45,886 bases of DNA. Origin: an uncultured Prevotellaceae bacterium. Its GTDB lineage: Bacteria > Bacteroidota > Bacteroidia > Bacteroidales > Bacteroidaceae. A program made the position numbers and the translations under genes. The notes below the pieces were generated by a model. That model saw only the letters and a list, made by a program, of their open reading frames with translations. It ran no database searches and was not told the origin of the DNA. Below, in pieces: positions 36,287-44,830 of this stretch; positions within the stretch are counted from its first letter, which is position 1; the number at the start of each line of letters is the position of its first letter. The DNA lies in NCBI GenBank assembly GCA_900320255.1, contig ONRS01000100.1:1-45886 (forward strand), given 5' to 3'.

Positions 36287-38425
36287 TTACTTCACAATTA
36301 TTTTCTTGCCATTCTGAATCACAATACCCTTATACTGGGCATTGACGCGGCGTCCTTGCAGGTCGAACATCGGGGTGTTCTGATTGTCCTGTTTCTGCAT
36401 AACGCCATTAATAGCTGTAATAGGGCTCACTTCTGCTTTAGTTACCACGAGGTGACTGTTATCAACCGAAAGGCAGGTAGTGATGGTTCCTGTTACACCA
36501 GTCTTTGTGAACTCTTCGTAGTATTTTGTTCCGTTGGAGGTGGTTATGTCGGCGTGAATGGTAACGCTGCCATTCTGGTACTTCACGGTCAGCACTACCT
36601 GAGAACCGTCCATGTCGTTCTTGAAAGTGTCCCAATTGAAGTTGCTCGTTACGCCGCTGTTGCTCCAGCTGACGTTTTCCCAGTTGTCGGCACGCAGGGC
36701 AATGAGCGGGCTGCCGGCATTGAATGTAGTTCCTGCCGATACACAGGCTACCCAGTTGTTCCAGTTATTATCCTTTGACGAGTAGTTGGTAAATTCAAAG
36801 GTGGCCATTTCCCCGTCGGTCAGTTGTAGCTGCTCAGAGAAATCGCCTAAATACGGTGTCGTATTCACAGAGTTGCCTACGAGTCCGTCTGGTGCCTTAT
36901 AGCCCCACACCGTCTCACCAGTAGCTGACGACATGGCGGTAAAGGCGATGACGCTTTCATTTGTAATCTCCATGGGCAATTCAATGACCACTCCTTGATA
37001 AGTGTTACCGTTCAGCGTCAACGAAATGTTCGAACCACTTGCCGTCCATGAGCCGCTTACGCCACCACTCACAGTGCCGCCCGACTGAAGCTTAACGTTA
37101 ACGGGGGTTACCTGTTCCTTGTTTGAGTGGTTCAGACCGAAGCGGTGGATGAGCAGCTTATAATTGCTTTCTGCAATACTGCTTTCCGTTGCAGGCACGC
37201 CAGTATATTCAAACGGAGCGGCACAGAGCCAGCCGTCTTGGTTCTGGAACAGTTGGTGAACGCGCACCTGATGTTCCTCTCCACGATTCTGGAAACGGGT
37301 GTGATATACTAAATAGGAGCGGCCGCCCTTGGTCAATACAGAGTTGTGCCCTTGGGAACGCTCTCCGAAGTCGCCCACGGCAACGTTACCCCAGTTTCCG
37401 TAGGCTCCGAAGATGTTCTCACCTCGGTTGTCCGTGCAAGTAGGTCCAAAGTTGGTCATGTTGTTTCTGAAGATGGCTTCTTTGTCTTTGTAATCCTTAT
37501 AAGGACCGTCGGGGTTTGAAGAGCGGAATATGCGCATCTGGTAACCTCCATCGGCAGTTAAGCCTCCATAAGTAACGAACAGGTAGTAATAACCATCAAT
37601 GTATTCTACGTAGCTGGCCTCGCCCGACACGAAGTTTCCGCCGGCCAGTTTCTTGCCGAAGTAGTAGTCTTTCTCCTTATTGGCAGTGCCGTCTCCATTC
37701 ACACCGTAATCGACGGTATAGTCACGCAGACCGGTGTTCTCGTCCAGCTGAAGAATCCAGATGCCGCCTAACCATGAGCCGTAGCTCATCCAGAGATTAC
37801 CTTCCTGGTCGTAAAACACGCAGGGGTCGATGGCATGAGGCCAATAAGAATTGCTCTTATATCGGTTGGGTAGGGTAGCTTGCTCACCAATGACCAGTTC
37901 CAGGTCCGACTTCTTGTAATCAACATTTGCGGTGGCAAAACCAGAGACGACGACGGGTGCCTGATAGACGTACGGACCCTCAATGTTGTCGGCCGTCAGC
38001 AGGATGATGCTGGAGTTCCAGTCGGGACCGTTAATGCTAAGGTACATGCACCACTTGCCTAAGTTTCGGTTGTAGATGACGTCTGGAGCCCACAGATTAC
38101 CACTGATGTCATAGCCACTCTTCGATGCTGCTGCCCATGCCTCAGCATCAAAGTTACTCAGTGTCCTGTCTCCGTTACTCAAGGTAACTTTCATCGTGTT
38201 GAAAGCAACGTCGCAACTCACATTGCTGCTACCATTGCTCCATTTTGCGGGCATCGTACTCCAGTTATACATGTCGTTGCTTTTCGCCCATGCCTGGTGG
38301 CTGCCGAAAATGTAGTACGTCCCGTTGTCGTCAACAATTGAGGGGTCGTGTACGGATACACGGGCCTGTGCCTGTACTCCTAATGAGAAAAGCAGCATTG
38401 CTGCTGAAAATAGAAATTGTTTCAT
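36287..38425 (-). CDS. GH43 arabinanase-like enzyme with appended unrecognised domain and C-terminal tail
   Basis: This 712-residue protein has a signal peptide (about 1-19, ending VQAQ). The GH43 propeller carries D27 (VHDPSIV), a central Asp in AIDPCVFYD and the acid Glu in SGEASYVEY. SQGHNSVL matches the calcium His of long arabinanases. It is closely related to the lipoprotein at 31781 but has no lipobox or Fn3 domain. After its own C-terminal beta domain it carries one copy (C1, about 513-685, nucleotides about 36370-36889) of the domain repeated in the proteins at 29746 and 33878. It ends with FDLQGRRV...KGIVIQNGKKIIVK. Domain C1 physically links the unknown module to an enzyme. It is co-directional with and 33 bp downstream of another GH43 gene. 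Confidence 0.83.
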   Translation of the reverse strand: MKQFLFSAAMLLFSLGVQAQARVSVHDPSIVDDNGTYYIFGSHQAWAKSNDMYNWSTMPAKWSNGSSNVSCDVAFNTMKVTLSNGDRTLSNFDAEAWAAASKSGYDISGNLWAPDVIYNRNLGKWCMYLSINGPDWNSSIILLTADNIEGPYVYQAPVVVSGFATANVDYKKSDLELVIGEQATLPNRYKSNSYWPHAIDPCVFYDQEGNLWMSYGSWLGGIWILQLDENTGLRDYTVDYGVNGDGTANKEKDYYFGKKLAGGNFVSGEASYVEYIDGYYYLFVTYGGLTADGGYQMRIFRSSNPDGPYKDYKDKEAIFRNNMTNFGPTCTDNRGENIFGAYGNWGNVAVGDFGERSQGHNSVLTKGGRSYLVYHTRFQNRGEEHQVRVHQLFQNQDGWLCAAPFEYTGVPATESSIAESNYKLLIHRFGLNHSNKEQVTPVNVKLQSGGTVSGGVSGSWTASGSNISLTLNGNTYQGVVIELPMEITNESVIAFTAMSSATGETVWGYKAPDGLVGNSVNTTPYLGDFSEQLQLTDGEMATFEFTNYSSKDNNWNNWVACVSAGTTFNAGSPLIALRADNWENVSWSNSGVTSNFNWDTFKNDMDGSQVVLTVKYQNGSVTIHADITTSNGTKYYEEFTKTGVTGTITTCLSVDNSHLVVTKAEVSPITAINGVMQKQDNQNTPMFDLQGRRVNAQYKGIVIQNGKKIIVK

Positions 38426-38458
38426 AAGCGTGTTAATTAATATGATAGAATTGTCATT

Positions 38459-39469
38459 TTATATCTCTGGCCATCCGTCCTTCCAGTTGATGTTTCGTTG
38501 TACAAGTATGCTGGCTCCCTTTCGGGGAATGTAGTATCCGTGGCAGATGAAGAGGTCCTCGCCGTTAATATGGTAGGCAGCGCAGTGGCCGGCTGCCTCG
38601 TATTCTTTTTTATCGCCTTCAATGACTATTGTACCGCCGCCTTCAGTCATAGGCTTTCCGTTCTTGTCAACGTATGGCCCGGCAACGTTTTGGCTGCGGC
38701 CCACCACTACCTTATAATTCGACTTAATGCCGCGACAGCAGTAGTCCCATGCCACAAACAGGTAGTACCAACCGTCGTGTTTCATGATGAACGGGGCCTC
38801 AATGGCGTTGGTTCCGGCAAATTTCGAAGTGGGGTTGGGTTCTGCTGCCTGATAGCCTGCAGGGTAGCGGCGTGCTATGGTACGTGGCTGTTCACCGGCA
38901 GCGGTGTGCATCGTAGTGTCCAGCCGGCAAAGCTGTATGCCGTCCCAGAAAGAACCCCAAACCAGCCAGGGTTGGTCTTCATCATCTATGACGAAGCAGG
39001 GGTCAATGGCGTTCCACTCGTCGCGCTTTTCACGAGAACAGACTATGCAACCCTCGTCGTTCCATACGGGGAATGACAGGGAACGACTGCTCAGCAGTCC
39101 AATGGCCGATCCGTTCTTTCCAAATGTTGAGCAGCTATAAGCGAGCCACCAACGGCCGTGCCATTGTATGATATCTGGTGCCCACACGTGATGTTCAAAG
39201 CCTGGTACAGAGTCACGTGTCCATTTCGGAATGACACTCATCACGGGTTCCTTGTGCACTGTCCATGTTTTGCGGTCAGCCGATGTCATGTGTTGAATGC
39301 CCATGCCCGTGGCGTATATGTGGTACATACCGTTCTCATAGGCCATCACCGGGTCGTGCACCATCGGCGTGTCCGTCTGGAATGTTTCATGTTTCCATGG
39401 CCTTTGGGCCATCATTGTTGAGCAGCCAATGGCTGTCAGCAACGTACAAAATAGTAATTTCTTCATCAT
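38459..39469 (-). CDS. GH43 arabinanase/arabinosidase-like enzyme
   Basis: With start codon at 39469 (ATGATGAAG; the second ATG is equally possible) the product is 336 residues. The longer frame from 39565 runs into the chromate transporter gene and is rejected. The signal peptide ends near STMMAQ; a Cys at about 16 (AIGC) is a poor lipobox. Family residues are D39 (VHDPVM), Asp in AIDPCFVID and Glu in NAIEAPFI. The segment WDYCCRGIKSNYKVVVGRS is typical of subfamily-5-like GH43 enzymes, which attack alpha-1,5-arabinan chains. It is the first gene of the minus-strand GH43 pair. No promoter consensus is visible upstream. Confidence 0.85.
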   Translation of the reverse strand: MMKKLLFCTLLTAIGCSTMMAQRPWKHETFQTDTPMVHDPVMAYENGMYHIYATGMGIQHMTSADRKTWTVHKEPVMSVIPKWTRDSVPGFEHHVWAPDIIQWHGRWWLAYSCSTFGKNGSAIGLLSSRSLSFPVWNDEGCIVCSREKRDEWNAIDPCFVIDDEDQPWLVWGSFWDGIQLCRLDTTMHTAAGEQPRTIARRYPAGYQAAEPNPTSKFAGTNAIEAPFIMKHDGWYYLFVAWDYCCRGIKSNYKVVVGRSQNVAGPYVDKNGKPMTEGGGTIVIEGDKKEYEAAGHCAAYHINGEDLFICHGYYIPRKGASILVQRNINWKDGWPEI

Positions 39470-39499
39470 TTTGTTAGTAGTTATTAATGTGTTTTGTAT

Positions 39500-39527
39500 G
39501 CTGCGGCATTGCCGCAGCCATTTTTTT
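39500..39527. other. Hairpin with T-run on the plus strand
   Basis: GCTGCGGCATTGCCGCAGC (39500-39518) is a perfect palindrome with one central base. It is followed on the plus strand by CATTTTTTT, but nearby genes are on the minus strand, where the hairpin is preceded by an A-run instead. It lies between the chromate transporter stop and the GH43 start. Confidence 0.7.
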
Positions 39528-40101
39528 AATATAGCAGCACCAACCCCGCTATCGCACAATAGCAAATCATGCGTATTGGATTAATCTTCATATACATTGT
39601 CCCAACGAATGTTGCTACGAGCAAGAATACGCTGACTCCAAACTGCCACGGGCTTGCCGTAGGTGTCGAGAAGTTCTCGGGGGTCATCAACAAGAGGGTT
39701 GCGGCGGCCAGAAGTCCAACTACTGCTGGCCTTAAACCGGTGAATACCGACTGCACTATGTGCGTGTTCATATATTTCATAAACATCTTGCTGATAAGAA
39801 CCATCAGTATCAGTGACGGCAGCACCAACGCAAATGTTGCTGTGGCAGAACCCAGCATAGCCATGGGAGCAGAGTAGCCTGCATTCTTTACGGCAGTATA
39901 GCCGCAGTAGGTAGCTGAGTTGATACCGATAGGTCCAGGGGTCATCTGGCTGATAGCCACGATATCCGCAAATTCCGCCGTCGTCATCCATCCCCAGTGG
40001 TGAACCACCTCTCCCTGAATGAGTGACAACATGCCGTAGCCGCCACCAAAGCCGAAAAGGCCAATCTCAAAGAATGTCAAGAACAAATATACGTAGATCA
40101 T
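39526..40101 (-). CDS. Chromate transporter family, half-size subunit 2
   Basis: This 191-residue membrane protein has about six hydrophobic segments. The motifs FGFGGGYGML near the N-terminus and QMTPGPIGIN are the ChrA signatures. It is half the length of a full ChrA and overlaps the other half by 4 bp (ATGA), the usual short-chain CHR pair that probably works as a heterodimer. In anaerobic gut bacteria the real substrate is uncertain. Confidence 0.9.
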   Translation of the reverse strand: MIYVYLFLTFFEIGLFGFGGGYGMLSLIQGEVVHHWGWMTTAEFADIVAISQMTPGPIGINSATYCGYTAVKNAGYSAPMAMLGSATATFALVLPSLILMVLISKMFMKYMNTHIVQSVFTGLRPAVVGLLAAATLLLMTPENFSTPTASPWQFGVSVFLLVATFVGTMYMKINPIRMICYCAIAGLVLLY

Positions 40102-40709
40102 CTCCCATTCCTCCCATAATTCTCATAATTCCCATCTGCCTTATCAGTCGTATGAGTTCTATTTGGACTAAAGACCCCATACAAATACCCTCCTATACCA
40201 GCAATAATAATAATCCAGATGGGCGAAACACCGCAGAGCCAGATTAGCAGAGCTGAGACAATGGGAATCCAAAGCGTATAGCGGTTCAGCTTTGCACTCC
40301 TGGCCAGATTGAATGTAGGAACTGCGATAAGGGCAACTACTGCCGGTCGTAATCCTCTGAATATGGCTGCTATCACCTTATTGTCTGCAAACTGATGGAA
40401 GAAAATGGCAATAGCCAGAATGGCAAGGAAAGAGGGTAGGGCAGTGCCAAAAGCCGTAGCAATGGCACCACGAACACTCCTCAGTTTATAGCCAATGAAT
40501 ATGCTGATGTTGATGGCAAACACGCCAGGACAGCTCTGTGCTATGGCAATCAGGTCGAGCATCTCTTCTTTTGTCACCCATTTGTGCTTATCTACTATCT
40601 CCTTTTCTATAATGGGTATCATGGCATATCCACCTCCAAAGGTGAACATGCCAATCTTAAAGAACGTCAGGAATGACTCCCAATAGATATTGCTCTTGGT
40701 TATTTGCAT
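40098..40709 (-). CDS. Chromate transporter family, half-size subunit 1
   Basis: This 203-residue protein has the ChrA half-domain motifs FTFGGGYAMIPI and QSCPGVFAIN. Its C-terminal tail is short, hydrophilic and Asn/Asp-rich. It begins 30 bp after the purL stop codon and overlaps the partner gene, so both may be read from the purL transcript. It is homologous to its partner through internal duplication of the family. Confidence 0.9.
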   Translation of the reverse strand: MQITKSNIYWESFLTFFKIGMFTFGGGYAMIPIIEKEIVDKHKWVTKEEMLDLIAIAQSCPGVFAINISIFIGYKLRSVRGAIATAFGTALPSFLAILAIAIFFHQFADNKVIAAIFRGLRPAVVALIAVPTFNLARSAKLNRYTLWIPIVSALLIWLCGVSPIWIIIIAGIGGYLYGVFSPNRTHTTDKADGNYENYGRNGR

Positions 40710-40739
40710 CTGGCTCTTAGTGTTTTTTACAGCTAATAG

Positions 40740-43700
40740 CTAACAGCCAATAGCCTTTTCCACCCACTTCCGTGCATTGACGAAAGCCTCTATCCACGGC
40801 GTTACCTCGTCTTGACGATGACGCTCAGGATACCATGCGCATTGCCACGGGAAGATGGCACGCTCCAAATGGGGCATCATAGCCAGATGGCGACCATCGG
40901 CAGAGCAGATGCCGGCAACGTCGTAGTCGCTGCCATTCGGGTTGGCTGGGTAACCGTGGTAGTTGTACTTCGCAATGATGTTATACTCATTCTCTGCCTG
41001 GGGCAGGCTGAACTTACCTTCACCGTGGGCCACCCACAGACCGAGTTTGTTGCCGCTAAGACTTCCGAACATCACGCTGTTGTTCTGCGGAATCTGAAGC
41101 GTAATAAACTCGCTCTCAAACTTATGGCTGTCGTTATGTAACATCCGGATCTTTGACAATTTCTCGTTGCAATTGTCCGATTGTGAAGTTGGCAATTTGT
41201 CCAATAGCCCCAGTTCCACCATGAGCTGGCAGCCGTTGCAGATGCCGAGACTGAGGGTGTCTTTGCGGGCATAGAACTTGTCGAGTGCTTCCTTGGCCTT
41301 CGGATTAAACAGGAATGCACCGGCCCATCCCTTGGCAGAGCCAAGCACGTCACTATTCGAGAATCCACCGCAGAACACTATCATGTTAACTTCTTCCAGT
41401 GTCTCACGGCCACTGATGAGGTCGGTCATCATCACGTCTTTCACGTCGAAACCGGCCAGATAGAGCGAGTAGGCCATTTCACGTTCGCCGTTCGTTCCCT
41501 TCTCACGGATGATGGCTGCCTTGGGAGCATTCTCTCTCCTCTCTTCTCTTTCCTCTCTCCTCCATGAGAGTCCGTAGTGGGCGAGAGTGCCGGTGAAGTT
41601 GCGGTTGAACTTCATCTCCAGCGGCTGTTGCTTGTAGTTCTCGTAACGCTCCTTAGCCTTGCCGTTGAAGCTCTGCTTGCGGTCTAACAAGTAGCTTGTC
41701 TTGTACCACACGTCGCGCAGCTCGTCAATGTCGAAACTCATCTCTTCGGTCTTGTATGCTGAGGCTTCGCCCCGGCCATCCTGCCAAACGATTGTTATCT
41801 CCCTGTTTTCCTCAACGGGATAGCCAATCTTTGCATATCCTACACCAACTTCCTCCATGAAGTCCTTGAATTCCTGTTTGTGCTCGTCGCTCACTTCAAT
41901 CACCACACCGGGGTTCTCTGCAAACAGGGCCTTCACAATGTCACCATCCTTGCAGAGGTCGTGCAGGTTGATATGCAGGCCACCCTTCGTGTTAGCAAAG
42001 CACATCTCCAGCAGACAGGTAATCAAGCCGCCGGCAGAGATGTCGTGTCCGGCCACTATCCAACCCTTCTCAATCATTTGCTGTATTGCCATAAAGGCAT
42101 CGGCAAAGTATTCTGCGTTTTTCACTGTCGGAACGTCATTCCCTACTTTTCCTAAGCTCTGTGCAAAAGCAGAACCGCCAAGATGCAGTTCGTCGAAAGA
42201 GAAGTCAATGTGGTACAGTGAGCAGTGTTTGTCGTTCTTAATGACAGGACTCACCACTTTTCTTACGTCGCTGACCTCGCCACCGGCACTCACAATCACC
42301 GTTCCCGGTGAGATGATTTTCTCACCGTTAGGATACTGCTGGCTAAGTGACAGCGAGTCTTTGCCGGTAGGTACGTTGATGTGTAAGTCACAGCAGAAGT
42401 CACTAAGGGCCTTCACTCCGGCATAAAGTCTGGCGTCTTCTCCCTCTTGCGAACGGCAGGGCCACATCCAGTTTGCTGAAAGTGAAAGCGAATCCATACC
42501 GTCGGCCAGTGGTGCCCACACAATGTTTGTCAGTGCTTCAGCCACTGACAGTACAGAACCAGCTTCAGGTGATGCCAGACCGGCTTGCGGGGCATGGCCG
42601 ATAGCGGTGGCTATACCTTTTCTACCACGATAGTCGAGCGCTACGACACCACAGTCGCTCAGCGGCAGCTGTATTTCGCCTTGGCATTGTTGGCGGGCTA
42701 TCTTGCCTGTCACACTGCGATCTACTTTGTTGGTCAGCCAGTCTTTACAGGCCACAGATTCCAGCTGGAGCACACGCTGAACGTATTCTCCTAACTTATC
42801 CTGCGAATAAGTTACGTTTTCATATTCATGCTTGACAGAGTTGTCACGCATAATGGTTTTCGGTGAGTGGCCGAACATCTGTGCAACGTCAAGATCAAAC
42901 GGTTTGATACCATCGCCCTGCTTGAACGAGAAGTGGGCATCGCCCGTGGTTTCTCCAACCACGTACATCGGGGCTCGTTCACGCTCGGCAATCTTGCGTA
43001 CGTGGTCAATATGTTTCTCATCAATGAGCAGACCCATGCGCTCCTGACTCTCGTTGGCAATAATTTCCTTTGCTGACAGTGTCTTGTCGCCAATGGGCAA
43101 CTTGGTCATGTCAATCTCACCACCGCATTCTTCGACAAGCTCGGAAAGGCAGTTCAGGTGACCTGCAGAACCGTGGTCATGGATTGAGACTACTGGGTTG
43201 ACATCTTCTTCGCACAAGGCGCGGACAAGGTTATAGGCACGCTTCTGCATCTCAGGGTTGGCACGCTGCACGGCATTCAGCTCAATGCCGTTTGAGTATC
43301 GGCCAGTGTCAACCGACGACACTGAGCCGCCACCAAGGCCGATGCGGTAGTTGTCACCACCAACGACCACTACTTTGTTACCCTTCTGTGGCTCCTTTTT
43401 CAGACAGTCGCGCTTTGTACCGTAGCCTACACCACCGGCAAGCATGATGACTTTGTCATATGCGTACTTCGTTCCGTTTCCTTCTGTTGTGTTTGCCGAA
43501 GCTCCGCCTTGGCTCTCTTTCTCCTGGTGCTCAAATGTCAGCACCGAACCGCAAATCAGCGGCTGTCCGAACTTGTTTCCAAAGTCGCTGGCACCGTTCG
43601 AGGCCTTGATCAGAATCTGCTCAGGTGTCTGGTACAGCCACTTGCGGGCAGGCAGGATGTCCTCCCAGTCGCGTTCCTCGCCCAAACGGGGGTACGCCGT

Positions 43701-44567
43701 CATATAGACTGCCGTTCCGGCAATAGGCCATGAGCCAACGCCACCGCCCATGCGGTCGCGAATCTCACCGCCCGTACCAGTTGCAGCACCGTTGAATGGC
43801 TCTACGGTTGTCGGGAAGTTGTGAGTCTCGGCCTTCAGGGAAATCACGCTCTCTATATCCTTTATGCGGAACCAGTCGCTCGTGCTCTGGTCGGCAGGAG
43901 CAAACTGCTCTACTGTCGGACCTTCGGCAAATGCCACGTTGTCCTTGTAGGCTGATAATATCTTGTTCGGGTTTTCCTTTGTGGTCTTTTTTATCATTGA
44001 AAACAGCGAGTTTTCCATTTCCTTGCCGTCAATGATGAATGTACCACCGAAAATCTTATGGCGGCAGTGCTCTGAATTAATCTGGGCAAAACCGAATATC
44101 TCAGAGTCTGTCAGCGGCCGGCCGTTCTGTTCCTCTATCTTATGCAGATAGGCTATCTCCTCCTTCGAAAGCGCAAGGCCTTCTTGCTCATTGTAGGACT
44201 CCAGGTCGTCAATGTACTTGATGGGTTCAGGCTGGAGGTTAATGGTGAAGATGTTCTGGTCCAGCCCGTCATACATGCGCTGTAGCATCTCGTCGTGCTC
44301 TGCGTCTTTCGAATTGACGGGGAAGTATTCCTCTATACGCAAAATGCCGCTAAGACCCATGTTTTGTGTAATCTCAACGGCATTTGTACTCCAAGGAGTA
44401 ATCATTTCGCGACGCGGACCGACAAAGTAGCCTTCCAGCTTCTCGTCTTTCAACAGCTCGGCTTCGCCATAAAGCCAGCAAAGTTCCTGTACTTCTTCCT
44501 GAGTGAGCTGATGGTCTGCACTGGTGGCTATCACGCTCTGTTGGGGAGTCTTGAAAAAAAGTATCAT
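40740..44567 (-). CDS. purL: Phosphoribosylformylglycinamidine synthase, single-chain
   Basis: This enzyme catalyses the fourth step of de novo purine synthesis, converting FGAR to FGAM with ATP and glutamine. The start at 44567 (MILFFKTPQQ) gives 1275 residues; the longer frame includes 24 residues upstream that span the promoter. The FGAR-AT linker domain with NSEHCRHK, the ATP-binding AETHNFPTTVEPFNGAATGTGG region (split here as AETHNFPTTV and EPFNGAATGTGG) and the second AIRS-like half are all present. The C-terminal glutaminase has its Cys in GICNGCQ and His in AHGEGKF. A linker rich in Arg and Glu (SWRREEREERREN) between synthetase and glutaminase is encoded by a purine-only tract (plus-strand 41531-41563). 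The length fits the large PurL type. Confidence 0.96.
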   Translation of the reverse strand: MILFFKTPQQSVIATSADHQLTQEEVQELCWLYGEAELLKDEKLEGYFVGPRREMITPWSTNAVEITQNMGLSGILRIEEYFPVNSKDAEHDEMLQRMYDGLDQNIFTINLQPEPIKYIDDLESYNEQEGLALSKEEIAYLHKIEEQNGRPLTDSEIFGFAQINSEHCRHKIFGGTFIIDGKEMENSLFSMIKKTTKENPNKILSAYKDNVAFAEGPTVEQFAPADQSTSDWFRIKDIESVISLKAETHNFPTTVEPFNGAATGTGGEIRDRMGGGVGSWPIAGTAVYMTAYPRLGEERDWEDILPARKWLYQTPEQILIKASNGASDFGNKFGQPLICGSVLTFEHQEKESQGGASANTTEGNGTKYAYDKVIMLAGGVGYGTKRDCLKKEPQKGNKVVVVGGDNYRIGLGGGSVSSVDTGRYSNGIELNAVQRANPEMQKRAYNLVRALCEEDVNPVVSIHDHGSAGHLNCLSELVEECGGEIDMTKLPIGDKTLSAKEIIANESQERMGLLIDEKHIDHVRKIAERERAPMYVVGETTGDAHFSFKQGDGIKPFDLDVAQMFGHSPKTIMRDNSVKHEYENVTYSQDKLGEYVQRVLQLESVACKDWLTNKVDRSVTGKIARQQCQGEIQLPLSDCGVVALDYRGRKGIATAIGHAPQAGLASPEAGSVLSVAEALTNIVWAPLADGMDSLSLSANWMWPCRSQEGEDARLYAGVKALSDFCCDLHINVPTGKDSLSLSQQYPNGEKIISPGTVIVSAGGEVSDVRKVVSPVIKNDKHCSLYHIDFSFDELHLGGSAFAQSLGKVGNDVPTVKNAEYFADAFMAIQQMIEKGWIVAGHDISAGGLITCLLEMCFANTKGGLHINLHDLCKDGDIVKALFAENPGVVIEVSDEHKQEFKDFMEEVGVGYAKIGYPVEENREITIVWQDGRGEASAYKTEEMSFDIDELRDVWYKTSYLLDRKQSFNGKAKERYENYKQQPLEMKFNRNFTGTLAHYGLSWRREEREERRENAPKAAIIREKGTNGEREMAYSLYLAGFDVKDVMMTDLISGRETLEEVNMIVFCGGFSNSDVLGSAKGWAGAFLFNPKAKEALDKFYARKDTLSLGICNGCQLMVELGLLDKLPTSQSDNCNEKLSKIRMLHNDSHKFESEFITLQIPQNNSVMFGSLSGNKLGLWVAHGEGKFSLPQAENEYNIIAKYNYHGYPANPNGSDYDVAGICSADGRHLAMMPHLERAIFPWQCAWYPERHRQDEVTPWIEAFVNARKWVEKAIGC

Positions 44568-44604
44568 GTCTATACCTATATATAAGTTGTTTATAATTTG
44601 GGTG

Positions 44605-44635
44605 CAAAGGTACGAATAAGTGAGAACAATGCAAA
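44605..44635 (-). promoter_or_regulatory. purL promoter
   Basis: On the minus strand TTTG (44635-44632), a 19-bp spacer and TACCTTTG (44612-44605) match the Bacteroidetes consensus, about 38 bp upstream of the chosen start. Confidence 0.75.
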
Positions 44636-44767
44636 ACAAAACACGAAGTTTTTGTTTTCATTGTCGAACGAAAGTACACAAATAATCTGCCTAAATCCTC
44701 TGTTTTAATCTGAAAAATCCGTTAACCTTCCGCTTCCGAGGTTAAAATAACCTAAATGCAGTTTGCT

Positions 44768-44801
44768 TTTGGCGGCAGATTGTGGCTTATTCATAACTTT
44801 G
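44768..44801 (+). promoter_or_regulatory. Promoter of the OmpA-family lipoprotein
   Basis: TAACTTTG (44794-44801) matches the -7 motif. TTTG at 44768-44771 gives a 22-bp spacer, slightly long. The ATG is 29 bp further on. Confidence 0.55.
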
Positions 44802-44830
44802 CACTCGAAATCCATAAAAAAAGAACGATT

